NCBI GenBank assembly: GCA_032622095.1
Contig: CP136062.1
Span: 152,826,875 to 152,890,874 of the forward strand
Direction of reading: 5' to 3'
DNA: 64,000 nucleotides
DNA from: Siphonodentalium dalli
Taxonomy: Eukaryota > Mollusca > Scaphopoda > Gadilida > Siphonodentaliidae
In this document: one piece after another, positions 1 through 12,610 of the stretch
How positions within the stretch are numbered: position 1 is the first letter of the stretch
How the letters are laid out: every line of letters starts with the position of its first letter
Notes under the pieces: generated by a model
What the model was told of the DNA's origin: nothing
Seen by the model: only the letters and a program-made list of their open reading frames with translations
The model's database searches: none
Translations under genes and position numbers: made by a program

Positions 1-1608
1 TGATGTGGGGCATAATCCATCACGGACTGTAAAATCTCTGCCTTCAATATATGTTGAGATGTCAAATTCTATTTTACCTGTATACTGGTCAGTCATTCAA
101 CAATTTGTCAACCATTTGTAGAAGGTGACATCCCTAGATTAGGCTCATTTATGGTGACAATACCATTGTCAAAGTCACACACGTTTCAAGTATAGATCCA
201 CGTACTCCACTAGCATTTTGCTTTAGAATGGAATGCTACTTCAAAAAAAAAATTCGACTGTAGACACAGATATTTCTTTTTTGTTCAATGGGAAGGATAT
301 CGAAAGGTATCTTAACCATTTCCAAAGCTCTCCTACAAAAACGTTTAGACGTTTTATTAGTCTAGTGCTCTGACTAATTCAAGATAACAATATTTAGTTT
401 TGAACCGTTCAATTTTATCTGAATTGAAAGCTTTCTAGATTAAATTGTCAATGACCCAATGGAATTCAGAATAAAAATATTATAAAAATTCCCAACCTAC
501 ATACCCTAATTATTTTTAGACCATGCAACCATTCACACAGGTATCATTTTTTGGCCTAAAAAATATTTAATTCCGAAGTATTAGCTTGCTGAATTATGCA
601 AATGGCAGGCGAATGTGAGCCTGTGTGAATGGCATTTTTTCATGAAGTTTATTTGATATCTTATTATTAGTTGAAATCACATCAAGTTAAAATATATTAT
701 TGGACTAGTATCAAGTATTGGGATGTGCTAGTTGGCACAAACATGTAATATGCACCATACATGTATTTCTGAGGCTTGTCCCTATTTTCATATTTAAATA
801 AGCATCCAGATCAAATTTGAATTACATATATTAAAGGGACAGACCTGGTTTTGGGTCACAATTAAATTTATGAATATCACAAACTATCATATTACAGTCA
901 GAACCCTTATCTGAAAGCTATGCCATATGGCCAGGCCAGGTTATAGATATTAAAAACATTCAAATTTACACTGCCAGTCTTCGGTCCTTCAGAAGATTCT
1001 TAGTAATTTAAATTATGGCCTGCCCTTTTAACTCGAAGGTCAATGGTTTCAACCATTGTCTTCTATGCATCTGATGTGATCTCAATTATTTGTTGAATAT
1101 TATACATTTAGTTTTCCAATCATGTAATTGTTCTTAATCTGTTACAGTTCGAACTTTACTTGATTGCATGGATTTACCGCTCAGTGGCCAGACGGATGAC
1201 TGCAAGCATCTATAGCAAAGTTTAGGACTTGAATAGGGAGTATTATTTTGATACGAAGCTTATTTGCATTCTCTTTAACAATTAATATACATGTAGGTCT
1301 TATTCTATTTTAATTTCATCAGGATTGTCTGGGATTACCATATTCATATTGGAAAGGGACCAATCCCTGTTCACTGGTAAAATGATTATAATGATGGTAT
1401 TAAAGCCACGAATACAGTGCATTATGATATTGTGATAATAATAAAATATCTGTATTATTGGTATTTGAGTGACAAATGTCATGCATGGAACAATTTTTAG
1501 AACTAACAAATTAACAACCATTGATTCTGTGGTATGGAATTGAGGACTGTTTGAAAAAAACTGAACGTATGTTTTTGTTCGTCCGTCAATAAGATGTAAA
1601 TTCATTTA
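1..1608. other. no gene seen
   Basis: AT-rich DNA without a convincing exon, splice pair or element border on either strand. Confidence 0.5.
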
Positions 1609-1848
1609 TTAAATGTCAGACTTATTGTTCTCTGCTGCAAAGTCTTTTTTCAGACTGTCCAAAAAAAGAGCAACTGATGGGTGTGAAGACAAGCGTCCGG
1701 GCAAAATCAGGCCATTTGTGCCAGTTTAGTGTGCATTTGAAAATGCCAGTCGATTCAATTGGGACATGGCAGGTGTCTGTTGAATGTTACCATGTCCCCA
1801 ACACATTTGTTTGGCAAGCTCCCAATAAGAATGGTCTCCTGGGTGAGC
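1609..1848 (-). pseudogene. pseudogene block 8, probable last exon
   Basis: Acceptor TATACTTACAG, phase 0. It reads AHPGDHSYWELAKQMCWGHG... to a TAA at 1728-1726, then continues in the same frame (GLILPGRLSSHPSVALFLDS, LKKDFAAENNKSDI) to a TAA at 1611-1609. An AATAAA poly(A) signal overlaps this last stop, which fits a terminal exon. The phase does not match block 7, so an exon may be missing between them. Confidence 0.45.
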
Positions 1849-1980
1849 CTGTAAGTATAAAGTGATATAATTGTAGGTTACATTATTATACCCGATGACC
1901 AAAGGAACGGGTGGGTACCGGTATACTGGATTACATGTGTAATCCTGTCTGTTCATCTGGGCAGATATTTGAACCACCAA

Positions 1981-3090
1981 TGAGATTTAGTATGGATGTT
2001 CACTACTATGAGGACTATAAGTTAAAATAATGTTTATTTGAATTAAATATATGACGTTTTTTTGAAGTTATGACCATTATGTCTGGTAATGTTCCAACTT
2101 TGAATATTAGTTCACTATAATAGGCTGCAATTGTTACAAAACTAAAGTCCTATTTGAGGCCTGCATATTATGTGTCACCTTATATTCACCATACACACAT
2201 ATTTTTCGATTTAAACACTTAAATTCATTTATTTTTGTTAAAGGACAAAGAAGCAGCAATGCAGTGAGCACGGGAATGCTAAAAACAAAACAAATCCAGT
2301 GTTTATTCAGTGAGTCGTCTAGGCCAACCAAAGGTCAAGTTCGGTATTTTCTTGATGAGTTTCCAGTGCTATAAAAAACAGCTTGTTCAAATCCTGTAAC
2401 TGTTTGAGCTTACCACCATATTTTTAAAATTCACCCTTTTATTAACCCATTCTGTACTGAATAGCTTTTGTTCAGGTAATATAAAAAGGATGTCAGGTAC
2501 GAAAAGATAATACAAGTGCAGAATGATTCATATTTTTCGGTGGGAAATGTTCAGATAATAAGTTATCTGAACATTTGCTTTGGCAGCTGCTAGTAGTTTG
2601 TTAATAACTATTTAGTACAGAAAGACTTAACATAAACAGTCTAAATCACATAAGCTAAACTCATCAGATGTAGTCAGATCCATATGTTTTCGGTTTTCTT
2701 GTCCTGCCATATCGTGATTCACTCACATTTGGAACCTTCAATTTTCCACTTGCTGAAATTAATACACTGTTAATACATCATGTATTAATAGAGGCAATTT
2801 TTATGTTTACCCATACCATAGTATGGTAAACAGTGTTGACTCGTACAGCATTACAGATCATGTGCCAGTGCATTCTCTTACCGGTATATATGTGAGTGAC
2901 CCATAAATTCCAATAATATGTTTTATGTACAGTTGTCAATAATAGTACACAACTGTATACTCTATAATAACTCTAAGTTATGATTCCGATCACAGTAATT
3001 TACTATCGCCAATGGATGGGTTAAACATTGTAATTTCTAAATAATTGTATTCTAGATCTATACTACATATACTAATGTTGGTATAACAAC
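1981..3090. other. no gene; one repeat-end fragment
   Basis: Around 2809 there is a TACCATAGTATGGTA palindrome also present near 6518 (TGTACCCATACCATAGTATG), likely the border of a satellite-type element. A short GTGCCAGTGCATTCTCTTA piece at 2866 recalls the MITE hairpin arm. Confidence 0.45.
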
Positions 3091-3094
3091 TTAA

Positions 3095-3716
3095 GAGCCA
3101 CCGCAGACGCTGCGATTAAAATCGTAAGTGGGGGAAATCGCAGGTGGATAATCTCTCTCGCAGCCAAATCGTAGCGATCAAGCCATGTATAATTTTGACC
3201 AGGAAAATCGTGGTGTGACCTTGGTAACACGCGCGATCGTAGCTGTCACATGGCCATGGTCGCACTGGTCATGTTGTAAATACCACGAAAAGAAATAATT
3301 CAAAAATGGCGCAAAGTTCACATACTTCTTGGACTTACAAAAACGAGGCCAAATTGTTGGAGATGTGGCACGACAGGGAGTGCAGGCCTATACCACATGT
3401 CATCCATCTGCTATGCAGACAAGGAGAAGACGGTTGGCGCAATTGTTGAAATTGTGGCAGCTGTGGAGTTGACAGGTACAAAAATGTCAAAATAAAACAT
3501 TATTCAACTTCACTTGAACTTTCAAGTTCAACTTGTTAGTTTAGAAAATTGAGATACATGCCATGTATACGTATATAATTGCATAATGCGGAGAGTGTGA
3601 TATAACATTTTGCTATCATGTGATCGATCACGTGGATAAAATCGTAGCGGCATACATCGCAAGTCGCAAGTCATTTTTCCTCACTATTATTTTAATCCCA
3701 GCTTCTGCGGTGGCAC
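3095..3716. mobile_element. PIF/Harbinger-type element, non-autonomous, with Myb-like remnant
   Basis: The left end GAGCCACCGCAGACGCTG and the inverted right end GTGCCACCGCAGAAGCTG form imperfect terminal inverted repeats of about 40 bp. Both flanks are TAA (3092-3094 and 3717-3719), the 3-bp TWA target duplication typical of Harbinger elements. It is 622 bp long. Confidence 0.7.
3306..3449 (+). pseudogene. start of a Myb/SANT-like Harbinger accessory protein
   Basis: An ATG in good context opens 47 codons: MAQSSHTSWTYKNEAKLLEM followed by WHDREC, then a stop. The spacing of Trp in W-(x)n-LLEMW is that of the first helix of Myb/SANT-like domains in the second gene of Harbinger elements. The rest of the domain is deleted. 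Confidence 0.5.
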
Positions 3717-3849
3717 TAAATTGTTGGAAAATCAACAAACAAATTAAAAATATTATTGCTTATGTGAAATTCACAACTTATGACTAATGTTGCATCAGGT
3801 TTTAAAATTCCGACTGCTAAATGTTTTTAAGAAAGTAGAGACACCCCCC

Positions 3850-4100
3850 TATCGGTATGAAGTTTGACAATCAGATGAGGGATGTGGTCTGTATTGTTTG
3901 CCACGATGATGGTGTATAGTTATGTAATTGACAATAATTGTAGGACATTTTATGATACTCATGAGCCGGTAATCTGCACTTTCCCATGTACTTTTTGGAG
4001 AGACAGCGAGACACATTCCACCATGGCCATTATCTGGCTTCATACTTCGCATGGCTTCTTTTTGGAAGCCAAAATGTCTCTTTTTGATTGAATCCATACC
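3850..4100 (-). other. possible further fragment of the minus-strand pseudogene
   Basis: The minus strand reads SIKKRHFGFQKEAMRSMKPD... and then, with a frame change, CRLPAHEYHKMSYNYCQLHN. Both parts look protein-like, but I found no good acceptor. Confidence 0.2.
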
Positions 4101-5363
4101 TCTCTTTTGTGTTCCATTCTAACCAGTTCTAATATGAGTATAAGAATTATAGGTCAAATACACTTGATAACTCATGCTTCATAATGTCTGTGCTTTCAGC
4201 GAAGTAAGAAGAGCAACAACAGTGCCACTGTACCAAACAATTGTTAAGCATGGAACATCCAGATTTTGGTCAAATAATATCAAAATATAGGTATACTCAA
4301 AGAATAATCTTCATTTCCTGATGTAATTTCACTGAATAAATTCATTTGAACTGGTCACAAATATATCTTGCAAATGTATTATTACCCCACCCCCCCCCCT
4401 GTAACAAGTTATGGGGTATGTGGGTTTCGGTCTGTCCGTCCATCTGTCCATGCGGGCGTAGATGCAACGTTATCAAAGTTTGTATTCCCATATTTGTTCG
4501 GTCAATTAACAGTATTTAGTACCGTGGGAATATGTGCAGTGTGCACCTGCGATTTTGAGGTTGTTCGACTTTTATTCGGTGGAGTTATCACTCTTTTTAC
4601 TTATAAAATTTTCACAACGTGCAGAACTTTGTCTGGACTTGTATTCTTACATTTTCCAGTAAATAGTTTTAAAACTTGGCACAGAGGCCAATTGGGATTT
4701 TTTGTTGTTGCAGTTGTTCTCAACTGCCAGAGAACAACTGTCATGGGGGTATTCTTAGTCATATTGGGACAGTCCACCTCTACATGTAGTTTATGGTCAG
4801 TACAAATGTATTTATACTGTGTAATTATATCATAAATGAAGATTATTGTTTATAATTACATTTAATATCAGAAAATCTCGGCATTATAATGTAACGCACC
4901 CGTGTGAACTGTTCAATGCAGACAACAGATCGTGTCATCAGAAGGGCCAACGCAACACAGTCTTACAGAATGCTTCTTTACAGGCATATAGATGAAATGG
5001 GATTGACCAGTTGCCTGTAATCCAGTATACCTAACCATTCACCTCAAGATATATAAATTCAAACTTTACTATCAGGTATACCAATAGGTGATGACATGTT
5101 GCAGTATTACTCAATCATTGAAGGTGTATTCAAGGTTCCATACTATGTTTTACAACATATTTCACTTGTCATAGATTCGTGTCTATCATTGAGAGGAGCA
5201 TGTTCTGTTAGATATATACATCATTTCTCTATCCATTTATCCTACATATTTTCGATGATTGTGTAAGTTTAGATTTTAAGAAAAGTTAAAGGTGATTTAC
5301 TGTAGGTCTGGAATCCCGAAACCCTGAATACATCTTTCTAAAAGTACTTCTAGCATGAGTCAC

Positions 5364-5480
5364 CTGTTGATTTTCTTGTAACTGTAACATGTGCCTCTAA
5401 CTGCTTCTTCCGTTGTACTGTTTCTTGGGACTTCTGTTTCTTTGTTTCTTTTCTATATTGATGGTCTTTTGCTTTTGCAA
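5364..5480 (-). pseudogene. pseudogene block 7
   Basis: Acceptor TCTTTTACAG, entering in phase 1, which agrees with block 6. It reads VAKAKDHQYRKETKKQKSQE... (Lys/Gln-rich, likely helical) and ends at a weak donor ACAG|GTGACT, or runs to a TAG five codons later. Confidence 0.5.
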
Positions 5481-5755
5481 CTGTAAAAGATAACCGTTTA
5501 CTCACCACATGGAACATAATCTGGCGAAGTGACAAGATTTTTGTAACATGTTCTTGTAATTGAAATGATAAAATTCTTTGGAAAACTTAAAATGTAAATT
5601 AGCATTGAGCGTGATATCAACTAACAAGACTAAATTCAGCTAAAAGAAGTAAGAAATCTGAGAAATATAGTATTCTTGAAATTTAGTTGACTCAACTATA
5701 TTTTATCATACAAATTTTCAAATGAACCAACTCCTTGCATAACACATCAATATAC

Positions 5756-5852
5756 CTAGTTTAGCAGCTGTTCTTCTACCTGAATTTCTGGCTCTCTTCA
5801 CATGGCATGTGGGATGCTCCTCGTGTTCTGGTATTGCAGCCATTGTAAATTC
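5756..5852 (-). pseudogene. pseudogene block 6
   Basis: Acceptor ATTCTTCCAG, donor CTAG|GTATAT, 97 nt, phase 0 to 1. It reads EFTMAAIPEHEEHPTCHVKR... ending RRTAAKL. An ATG lies at 5843, but the frame is open upstream and phase-matched to block 5, so it need not be a start. Confidence 0.55.
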
Positions 5853-5889
5853 CTGGAAGAATATTTGTTATGGAAGTCATTACTCAGTA

Positions 5890-6480
5890 TTTTTGTCCCC
5901 CGAATTTTTTTTTTTCGGGTGACTATTAAAATAGCCGGTGTCCGTCAGTCCGTGCGTGTGTGCGTCCGGAAATGGTGAGTTTATCAGACCAACCAAAATA
6001 CAGGTCAAGTTCGAATATGGGTTTGCTCCGCCCATTTTTGTGAGAGTTATGGCCCTTTTACGACTTAGAATCCTGTCAATTTCTGGTTTCCGGATGATAA
6101 CTTTAGTTTGTGTGATCATATCTGAATCAAATTTAGTATGTTAGTTTATCAGCCCAAAATACAGGTCGGGTTCGAATATGGGTTTGCTCTGTCCATTGTT
6201 GTGAGAGTTATGGCTCTTTTACGACTTAGAATCCTGTCAATTTCTGGTTTCCGGATGATAACTTTAGTTTGTGTGATCATATCTGAATCAAATTTGGTAT
6301 ATGAGTTTATCAGCTCGAAATACAGATCAAGTTCGAATATGGGTACGATCCTCCCATTTTTGTCTGGTTGCTTCGGATTTAGGGTCCTTATTATTTTTTT
6401 CAGAAAAGCTGATGCCCCCAATGAAGCCACCTGTTCGGGGGACACTGTGGCCGAACGGCCTTTTATTGCAGCATAATGTG
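5890..6480. repeat. noncoding tandem repeat, about 160-bp unit, with hairpin start
   Basis: It starts with a CCCGAA(T)nTCGGG hairpin, then three units each holding CAGGTCAAGTTCGAATATGG, GAGAGTTATGGCCCTTTTAC and GGATGATAACTTTAGT. Open frames here are by-products. Confidence 0.75.
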
Positions 6481-6647
6481 ATATGTAATATTTGTCTATG
6501 ATTTTATGTGTACCCATACCATAGTATGGTACACATAGCGGCGACGTCCGGATTGACCACTCATCGTTCGCCTGTCCGTCGGTCCATATGAGTACGTAAC
6601 AGTATACTCTATAATTCAACATCAAATCTCTAGTTAGCTATCATGTA

Positions 6648-7172
6648 TTAAAGATACGGGCGGCGATGGCGGTGGATATGCTGTTAAAATATTCAACTCC
6701 GTTAAAAACCGCCACAAACATAAAGAATAGTAAAATATAGACATACCTTGTTCTTATACCAATCAGAAATATGACATAAACAGTATGTTATTGTCAATTT
6801 TTTTCCTTTGTTATGTAAACAAAAGCACAAAACGTTACGTTACCTGGCTTTTGTTTCGATCCGGATATGGTAAACATAAAGATAGTTATTTGTTACTGTT
6901 TTCCTGATATGGAAATAATAAAGAGCGTATATCATTTGTGTGTGATTAACCAATAGAATTGCGCTGTGTTATGTAAACAGAAGCACAACATCTGTAACAA
7001 TAGCAGGCTCTTGTTTACGTACACCATCGAACGTCTTGACGACAATATAGTATTTACGCGCTGATTATTTTTGGCATATGAACAAAACTATATATATTTT
7101 AATATTCCTTCTGTTGATGGCGATTTGAACAAATATGAATATTTATGCAACGAACGCCGCCAGTGCCTTTAA
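6648..7172 (+). mobile_element. TTAA MITE, family 3, diverged copy
   Basis: It begins TTAAAGATACGGGCGGCG and ends CCGCCAGTGCCTTTAA. The 525-bp interior shares CGCCACAAAC and TAAACAGTATGTTATTG with the other copies. Confidence 0.8.
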
Positions 7173-7867
7173 ATTGCTATATACCATGTACTATATTTGC
7201 TATTATGCATTGCTATAGTACCTAGTTGTGATTTGTTCATATGGTCATGGTTGGGTGAATTTAGGGGGCACCGATTCAGAAGATTAACATTGATGGATAT
7301 TGGGGTTTCATGGATTTCAACTCGAGAACATAAATCAATGCTGTTCAATGTATGAAAAAATCTATTGAGTACTTTTGAACATTGAATATTAACATTGAAT
7401 GCTATGAATTTTAGTGTACAAGCTGAAAATAGCCAATCACTATCGAAAAGGTGTGGGTTAAATATCTGCCGATCGTGATCGACCTGTCGATAGTTAAAAC
7501 GATCTGAAAAACGGATTATTTATGCCTAGTCAGTGTATTTTCATGACTTGTTTCCACTCATGGAATTTTGGCTGGTTGGACGAAATCGTGGTCAATAGAA
7601 TTTAGAGAATTAATTTGTTTAAATCAGTAAATGATCTAAACTCTTAAACCATACAAAACACTTATTTCCATTAAAATGTCAATCTGAAAAAAGGCAGACC
7701 CTTAAACTGAAAGTAGACTATCATAATTAATGTATGTGGCATATTTCAACTTGCAGACTCCATAATAAGACTAATTATTATCAATAGTTAATGTTTGTTT
7801 AATCAGTAAACGCTCTTTATATTCTTAAAACCATCCAAAAACACCTGTTTCCACTCATATTTAAGAC

Positions 7868-8369
7868 TTAAAGACACGGTTGGCCTTGGTGGTGGGTATC
7901 ATGTGAAAATATCTCCACCCGTCAAAAACCGCCACAAACAGAAAGAACATCAAAATGTAGATAGACTTTGTCCGTATACAAATAAGAAATATCGCATAAA
8001 CAGTATGTTATGGTCATATGTTTGACCATTGTTATGTAAACAAAAGCATAAAAAGTAACTTTTCTGGTGTTTGTTTATATTGTGATGGTAAACATAAAGA
8101 GCGTTCTTTGTTAGTGAATACCTGATATGGAACTAATAAAGAGCGTTTATGCCATTTGTGTGTGATTAGCCAGTAGCATTGTGCTGTCTTCTGTAACACA
8201 ATCAGGCTCATGCTTAGGTAAAATATAGTATGTCTTTATGATAACATGCTGTTTACGCGATGGTCATGGTATATATGAACGGAACTGTATGCGTTTTAAT
8301 GTTTTTCTGTTTACGGTGTTTGGAACAAATATGAATATTTTCGACAATTAAGGCCGCATGTGCCTTTAA
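7868..8369 (+). mobile_element. TTAA MITE, family 3
   Basis: It runs from TTAAAGACACGGTTGGCC to GCATGTGCCTTTAA, 502 bp, and is nearly identical to 10306-10807. It forms the left arm of a large inverted repeat with 8956-9457. Confidence 0.88.
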
Positions 8370-8955
8370 AACAGACTGCCTCTGATAGTAAACAGTCATA
8401 ATTGATGTATGTCGTACATTTAAACTTGCACAGTCCATAATAAGACTAATTATGATAGTTAATTTTTTCCACTAAAATTTTAGACTGAAAATGGTTAGAC
8501 ACTAATAGGAGACATTTAGTGATATAGAAACCGTTCTCATGTTGTGTTTACAATTAAAAATTGTGTGACCGCTAGTTTTTACATAATGAATCATACTGAA
8601 TATAGGAAAGGAAACAAGAACATACACACAGTTTCTCTTTCTTTTGAATGCATTGGCAGGACGTGCCGTAGCATTCCTGTTTTCTCATCAGCCGGCAGTC
8701 CAAATTGCCTGTGTTCACTTTTTGTTCTGTGATTGTATTCTATGAGCCAAAACCTCCCATGTATTTTCTTTATGTTCCTCTTTTTACTTCAAGAACGGAT
8801 TGAAGACAACATGAAGTGTTTGTACAAACAATATGACTGTTTCAATATCTGGTGCATAAAAATGATGGACAATTCCTACAATCTTCTTTTTTTTCAAAAT
8901 ATAATTTGTGTTGGCCCGATAACTTCAATTAGTGCTCGTAAGATTCTGTTGATCT

Positions 8956-9457
8956 TTAAAGGCACGTGCGGCCTTAATTGTCGAAAATATTCATATTTGT
9001 TCCTAACACCGTAAACAGAAAAACATTAAAACGCATACAGTTCCGTTTATATATACCATGACCATCGCATAAACAGCATGTTATCACAAAGACCTACTAT
9101 ATTTTACCTAAGCAAGAGCCTGATTGTGTTACAGAAGACAGCACAATGCTACTGGCTAATAACACACAAATGGCATAAACGCTCTTTATTAGTTCCATAT
9201 CAGGTATTCACCAACAAAGAACGCTCTTTATGTTTACCATCATAATATAAACAAACACCAGAAAAGTAACTTTTTATGCTTTTGTTTACATAACAATGGT
9301 CAAACATATGACCATAACATACTGTTTATGCGATATTTCTTATTTGTATACGGACAAAGTCTATCTACATGTTGATGATCTTTCTGTTTGTGGCGGTTTT
9401 TGACGGGTGGGGATATTTTCACAGGATACCCACCGCCAAGACCAACCGTGTCTTTAA
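8956..9457 (-). mobile_element. TTAA MITE, family 3, inverted copy
   Basis: A 502-bp reverse copy with TTAA at both ends and nearly the same sequence as 7868-8369 on the other strand. Confidence 0.88.
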
Positions 9458-9741
9458 GATTTGCTTACTTCTCAAAAACAATGGAGGTAAATTTGAAATT
9501 TATTGTCCCTTATTGTATCAGTAAATGCTGTTTTTTATCAGAGTTATGGTCCTTGCCAACTTAAAATTTGCTGATTATTTTGGTGCCTGGCCAATAACTT
9601 TTGTTTCAGTTATCCAATTGTTTTCAAATTTGATAAATGGATTACTCACATGTAAATACAGATCAAGTTTGAGTTTGCTGTGATATAATAAAACAGTTAG
9701 TTATGGAACTGTTTAAGCAAATGATGTTTAGCATTATTTAC

Positions 9742-10011
9742 CTCATCATACTTGGAGACAAGCATGTTATGTCTTCCGTCTTTTGGTTTTGCCTTCATTT
9801 TCCGGCGAATAAATGAGCAAAATTCAGCTGTAGCTGTTTCCTTATCACCTGTCGGAGTACTTTTGAATAGTGTAGCTGCATACTGGTGCCGACGCCGATC
9901 TCTGAGACTATTTCTCCACAGATTGTCTTGGCAGGTGCAGGTTCTTAACACCAGGTCGACATATACACTGTGTGTAGGAATAGTCATTCCAATGTCCTGT
10001 GGTGTCAGTTC
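9742..10011 (-). pseudogene. pseudogene block 5, longest intact block
   Basis: Acceptor CTTTTCAAG, donor GAG|GTAAAT, 270 nt, phase 0 to 0, no stop. It encodes 90 residues (ELTPQDIGMTIPTHSVYVDL... ending HNMLVSKYDE), including a basic FIRRKMKAKPKDGR segment. This is the best single query for identifying the gene. Confidence 0.6.
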
Positions 10012-10119
10012 CTTGAAAAGTGGTTATAAAATTCTCAGCTTTTGCTTGGAAACAGTGACACAGCTTCCTGTTCTATCTCTGAAACTGAAAATGATACAGT
10101 GATATGCCTCGTTTTAGTT

Positions 10120-10952
10120 TAAATTTTATAGGGAGACTTGACCTAAATCCAGCCATTATTGGGGCCACCTACCTAATACACTGAACATAAACTATCCAAT
10201 AAAAGAATTAATATGAATCAAGTATGAGAGTTATATACACTCACGAACAAAAGAACCACATATAACTACCTGGTATTAAATTATAATGAAAACAAGTAAA
10301 AGGTTTTAAAGACACGGTTGGCCTTGGCGGTGGGTATCCTGTGAAAATATTTCCACCCGTCAAATAACGCCACAAACAGAAAGAACAACAAAATGTAGAC
10401 AGACTTTGTCCGTATACAAATAAGAAATATCGCATAAACAGTATGTTATTGTCATATCTTTGACCATTGTTATGTAAACAAAAGCATAAAAAGTTACTTT
10501 TCTGGTGTTTGTTTATATTATGATGTTAAAAATAAAGAGCGTTCTTTGTTGGTGAATTCCTGATATGGAACGAATAAAGAGCGTGTATGCCATTTGTGTG
10601 TGATTAGCCAGCAGCACTGTGCTGTCTTCTGTAACACAATCTTGCTCTTGCTTAGGTAAAATATAGTAAATCTTTATGATAACATGCTGTTTACGCGATG
10701 GTCATGGTATATATGAACGAAACTGTATGCGTTTTAATGTTTTTCTGTTTACGGTGATTGGAACAAATATGAATATTTTCGACAACTAAGGCCTCACGTG
10801 CCTTTAAGCCATTTACTAATTTTCATTGAAATTAACATGTTGTTTAACATCGTTCAAAGAGTACATTAATTTTATTTCATTTGTTGCATTTTTCTGTTGA
10901 ATATACTAGGGGATGGTCCCAAAATGGCTGGAATTAGGTAGTGTCTCTTTAA
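10120..10952. mobile_element. older TTAA-type element interrupted by a family 3 MITE
   Basis: The left part (AAATCCAGCCATTATTGGGG) and the right part (CCCAAAATGGCTGGAATTAG) are inverted copies of each other. They flank the insertion at 10306-10807. Confidence 0.6.
10306..10807 (+). mobile_element. TTAA MITE, family 3, nested
   Basis: A 502-bp copy with TTAA on both sides, lying inside the element 10120-10952. Confidence 0.88.
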
Positions 10953-11224
10953 TGATAATATGCAACATATACAGCTGGTTTTTTAAAGGAATTATGCCCA
11001 TTTAAAAAATATTGTAAATCTTAAAGTGATGTGAAACTCTCCAGTAGGGTGATCAAATATAAATGGAGAATACTCTTTCTCAAATTATTTATTTTTTAGG
11101 AATATTAATCCAAATTGACAACACACACAATCATACTGATACCTTAATTAAATGCAATGACTGTCGATGGCGAAATCAGTTGCGTAATATCATCGATAGT
11201 TGCATATTAGAGATAATTAATTTT

Positions 11225-11500
11225 TTCCATTGTTCAGATGATAAATTGAACAATTTCTTGTGTTTCGCAAATGGTTTACAGATCAGAAAACACAAGTCAA
11301 GTTCGAATTTTGTCATGGTCCAATTTCTTGTGTTTCGAAAATGGTTTACAGATCAGAAAGCACAAGTCAAGTTCGAATTTTGTCATGGTCCAATTAGTTA
11401 TGATTACTTTTGTGCCTTTGTTTGACTTACAAATCATAATATTTGCGTTCACCTTCGAGAACATGCAGGTCATCGTCAAATTGGAGTAACATTTTTGACA
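11225..11500. repeat. same tandem-repeat superfamily, short 70-bp duplication
   Basis: AATTTCTTGTGTTTCG..AAATGGTTTACAGATCAGAAA is present twice (about 11259 and 11322) with CAAGTTCGAATTTTGTCATG. Confidence 0.65.
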
Positions 11501-11821
11501 GCGGCCTTTCGGTAGAGTCTGTATGACCCAATTTGTTTAATTCTCCTATTTACATGTGCGTGTTTGTTTATATCCTTACCATGTTTGTCTCTTATCTGAT
11601 GATTTGATGACGAATCTATCTTCATTTTCATCATCACTGTTTGTCACCTTAGAGACTTTATCCTCCAGATAGATCAAGCGTCCTTGATTTAACCGCTGTG
11701 TTGTGTCCCTTGGTGTGCATGATTTTTCTCCCAAGACTGGATAGAAGTGGACAGAAATTAGTCATTAAAAATAAAACCTTTTATGGTAAGTGTGAGACCT
11801 TCTTGCACATATATTCATGTC

Positions 11822-12439
11822 TTAAAAGGGAACTACTAATTAATTCAATTAAATCATTAATTATATACCCAAAATTGTTGCAATCTAGTTGGTGAAAATT
11901 GAAACACGGATAAATGTATCCGTATAGTGTCGTGAGATAGATGTTGTCGACCTCAGATGACTTAAAGGGGAAAATATGAGCAATAAAATATGAGCAATAA
12001 ATTTGTACAGATGGATCACCTGACCAGGGTATGGCATGGGATAGGCGCATGACGAATGCTCTTCATAGCATACACTGGTTTTACCACCAATGTCCCACAT
12101 ATCTTCTATCTCTTTATTGATAATTTATTATTCCTCATCTGGGGTCAAAGGTAAGTAACAAATGCTTTATTCTCAGTCAATATTCATGGGACATGGGAAG
12201 ATGCGCCTATATCATGACATTCCCCCTGGTCAGTTGACCATCGTTACCAATATTTCTACAAAAGGAACTCTCTTTATTGATCATATTTGCCCCTTTAAGT
12301 CTTCTGAGGTCAATATCATCTATCTCATTATACGCTACGATTCAATTTATCCCCATGTTTAAATTTAATTGACCAGATAGCAGCCATTTTGGTTATGTAA
12401 TTAATTATTTAATTGAATTTATGATTAGTGCCCTTTTAA
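11822..12439. mobile_element. TTAA element, family 6, long inverted repeats
   Basis: TTAAAAGGGAACTACTAATT at the left is mirrored by GATTAGTGCCCTTTTAA at the right. The repeats extend about 170-190 bp inward (ATAGATG..CTCAGA.GACTTAAAGGGG). Confidence 0.75.
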
Positions 12440-12610
12440 GACAGTCAATGGAGCCTACCTAATAAGATCCTCCATCAAGGGAATATTCAATTTGATCAAT
12501 CGGCATAACTTCAGTTACGGGCGGCCTATCACAAAAATCTGTTCGGCAATGTGCTGTGGATTAGCAGGCATCGATACTGAGAAAAGATAATCCTTTAAAT
12601 ATTTGCCTTA

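Noticed and set aside
1654-1850. Plus-strand exon reading CPKKEQLMGVKTSVRAKSGH and on, with AG and GTAAGT borders
   Set aside because: The minus strand of the same segment gives a better last exon with acceptor, protein-like sequence and an AATAAA at the stop; the plus-strand borders are its mirror image.
4368-4835. 155-codon open frame with hydrophobic stretches
   Set aside because: It begins in a C-run and a GTCTGTCCGTCCATCTGTCC-type repeat border common in noncoding repeats; no splice sites or known motif.
5880-6625. Several overlapping open frames of 68-158 codons
   Set aside because: They lie in the 160-bp satellite units; the same frames recur with each unit on both strands.
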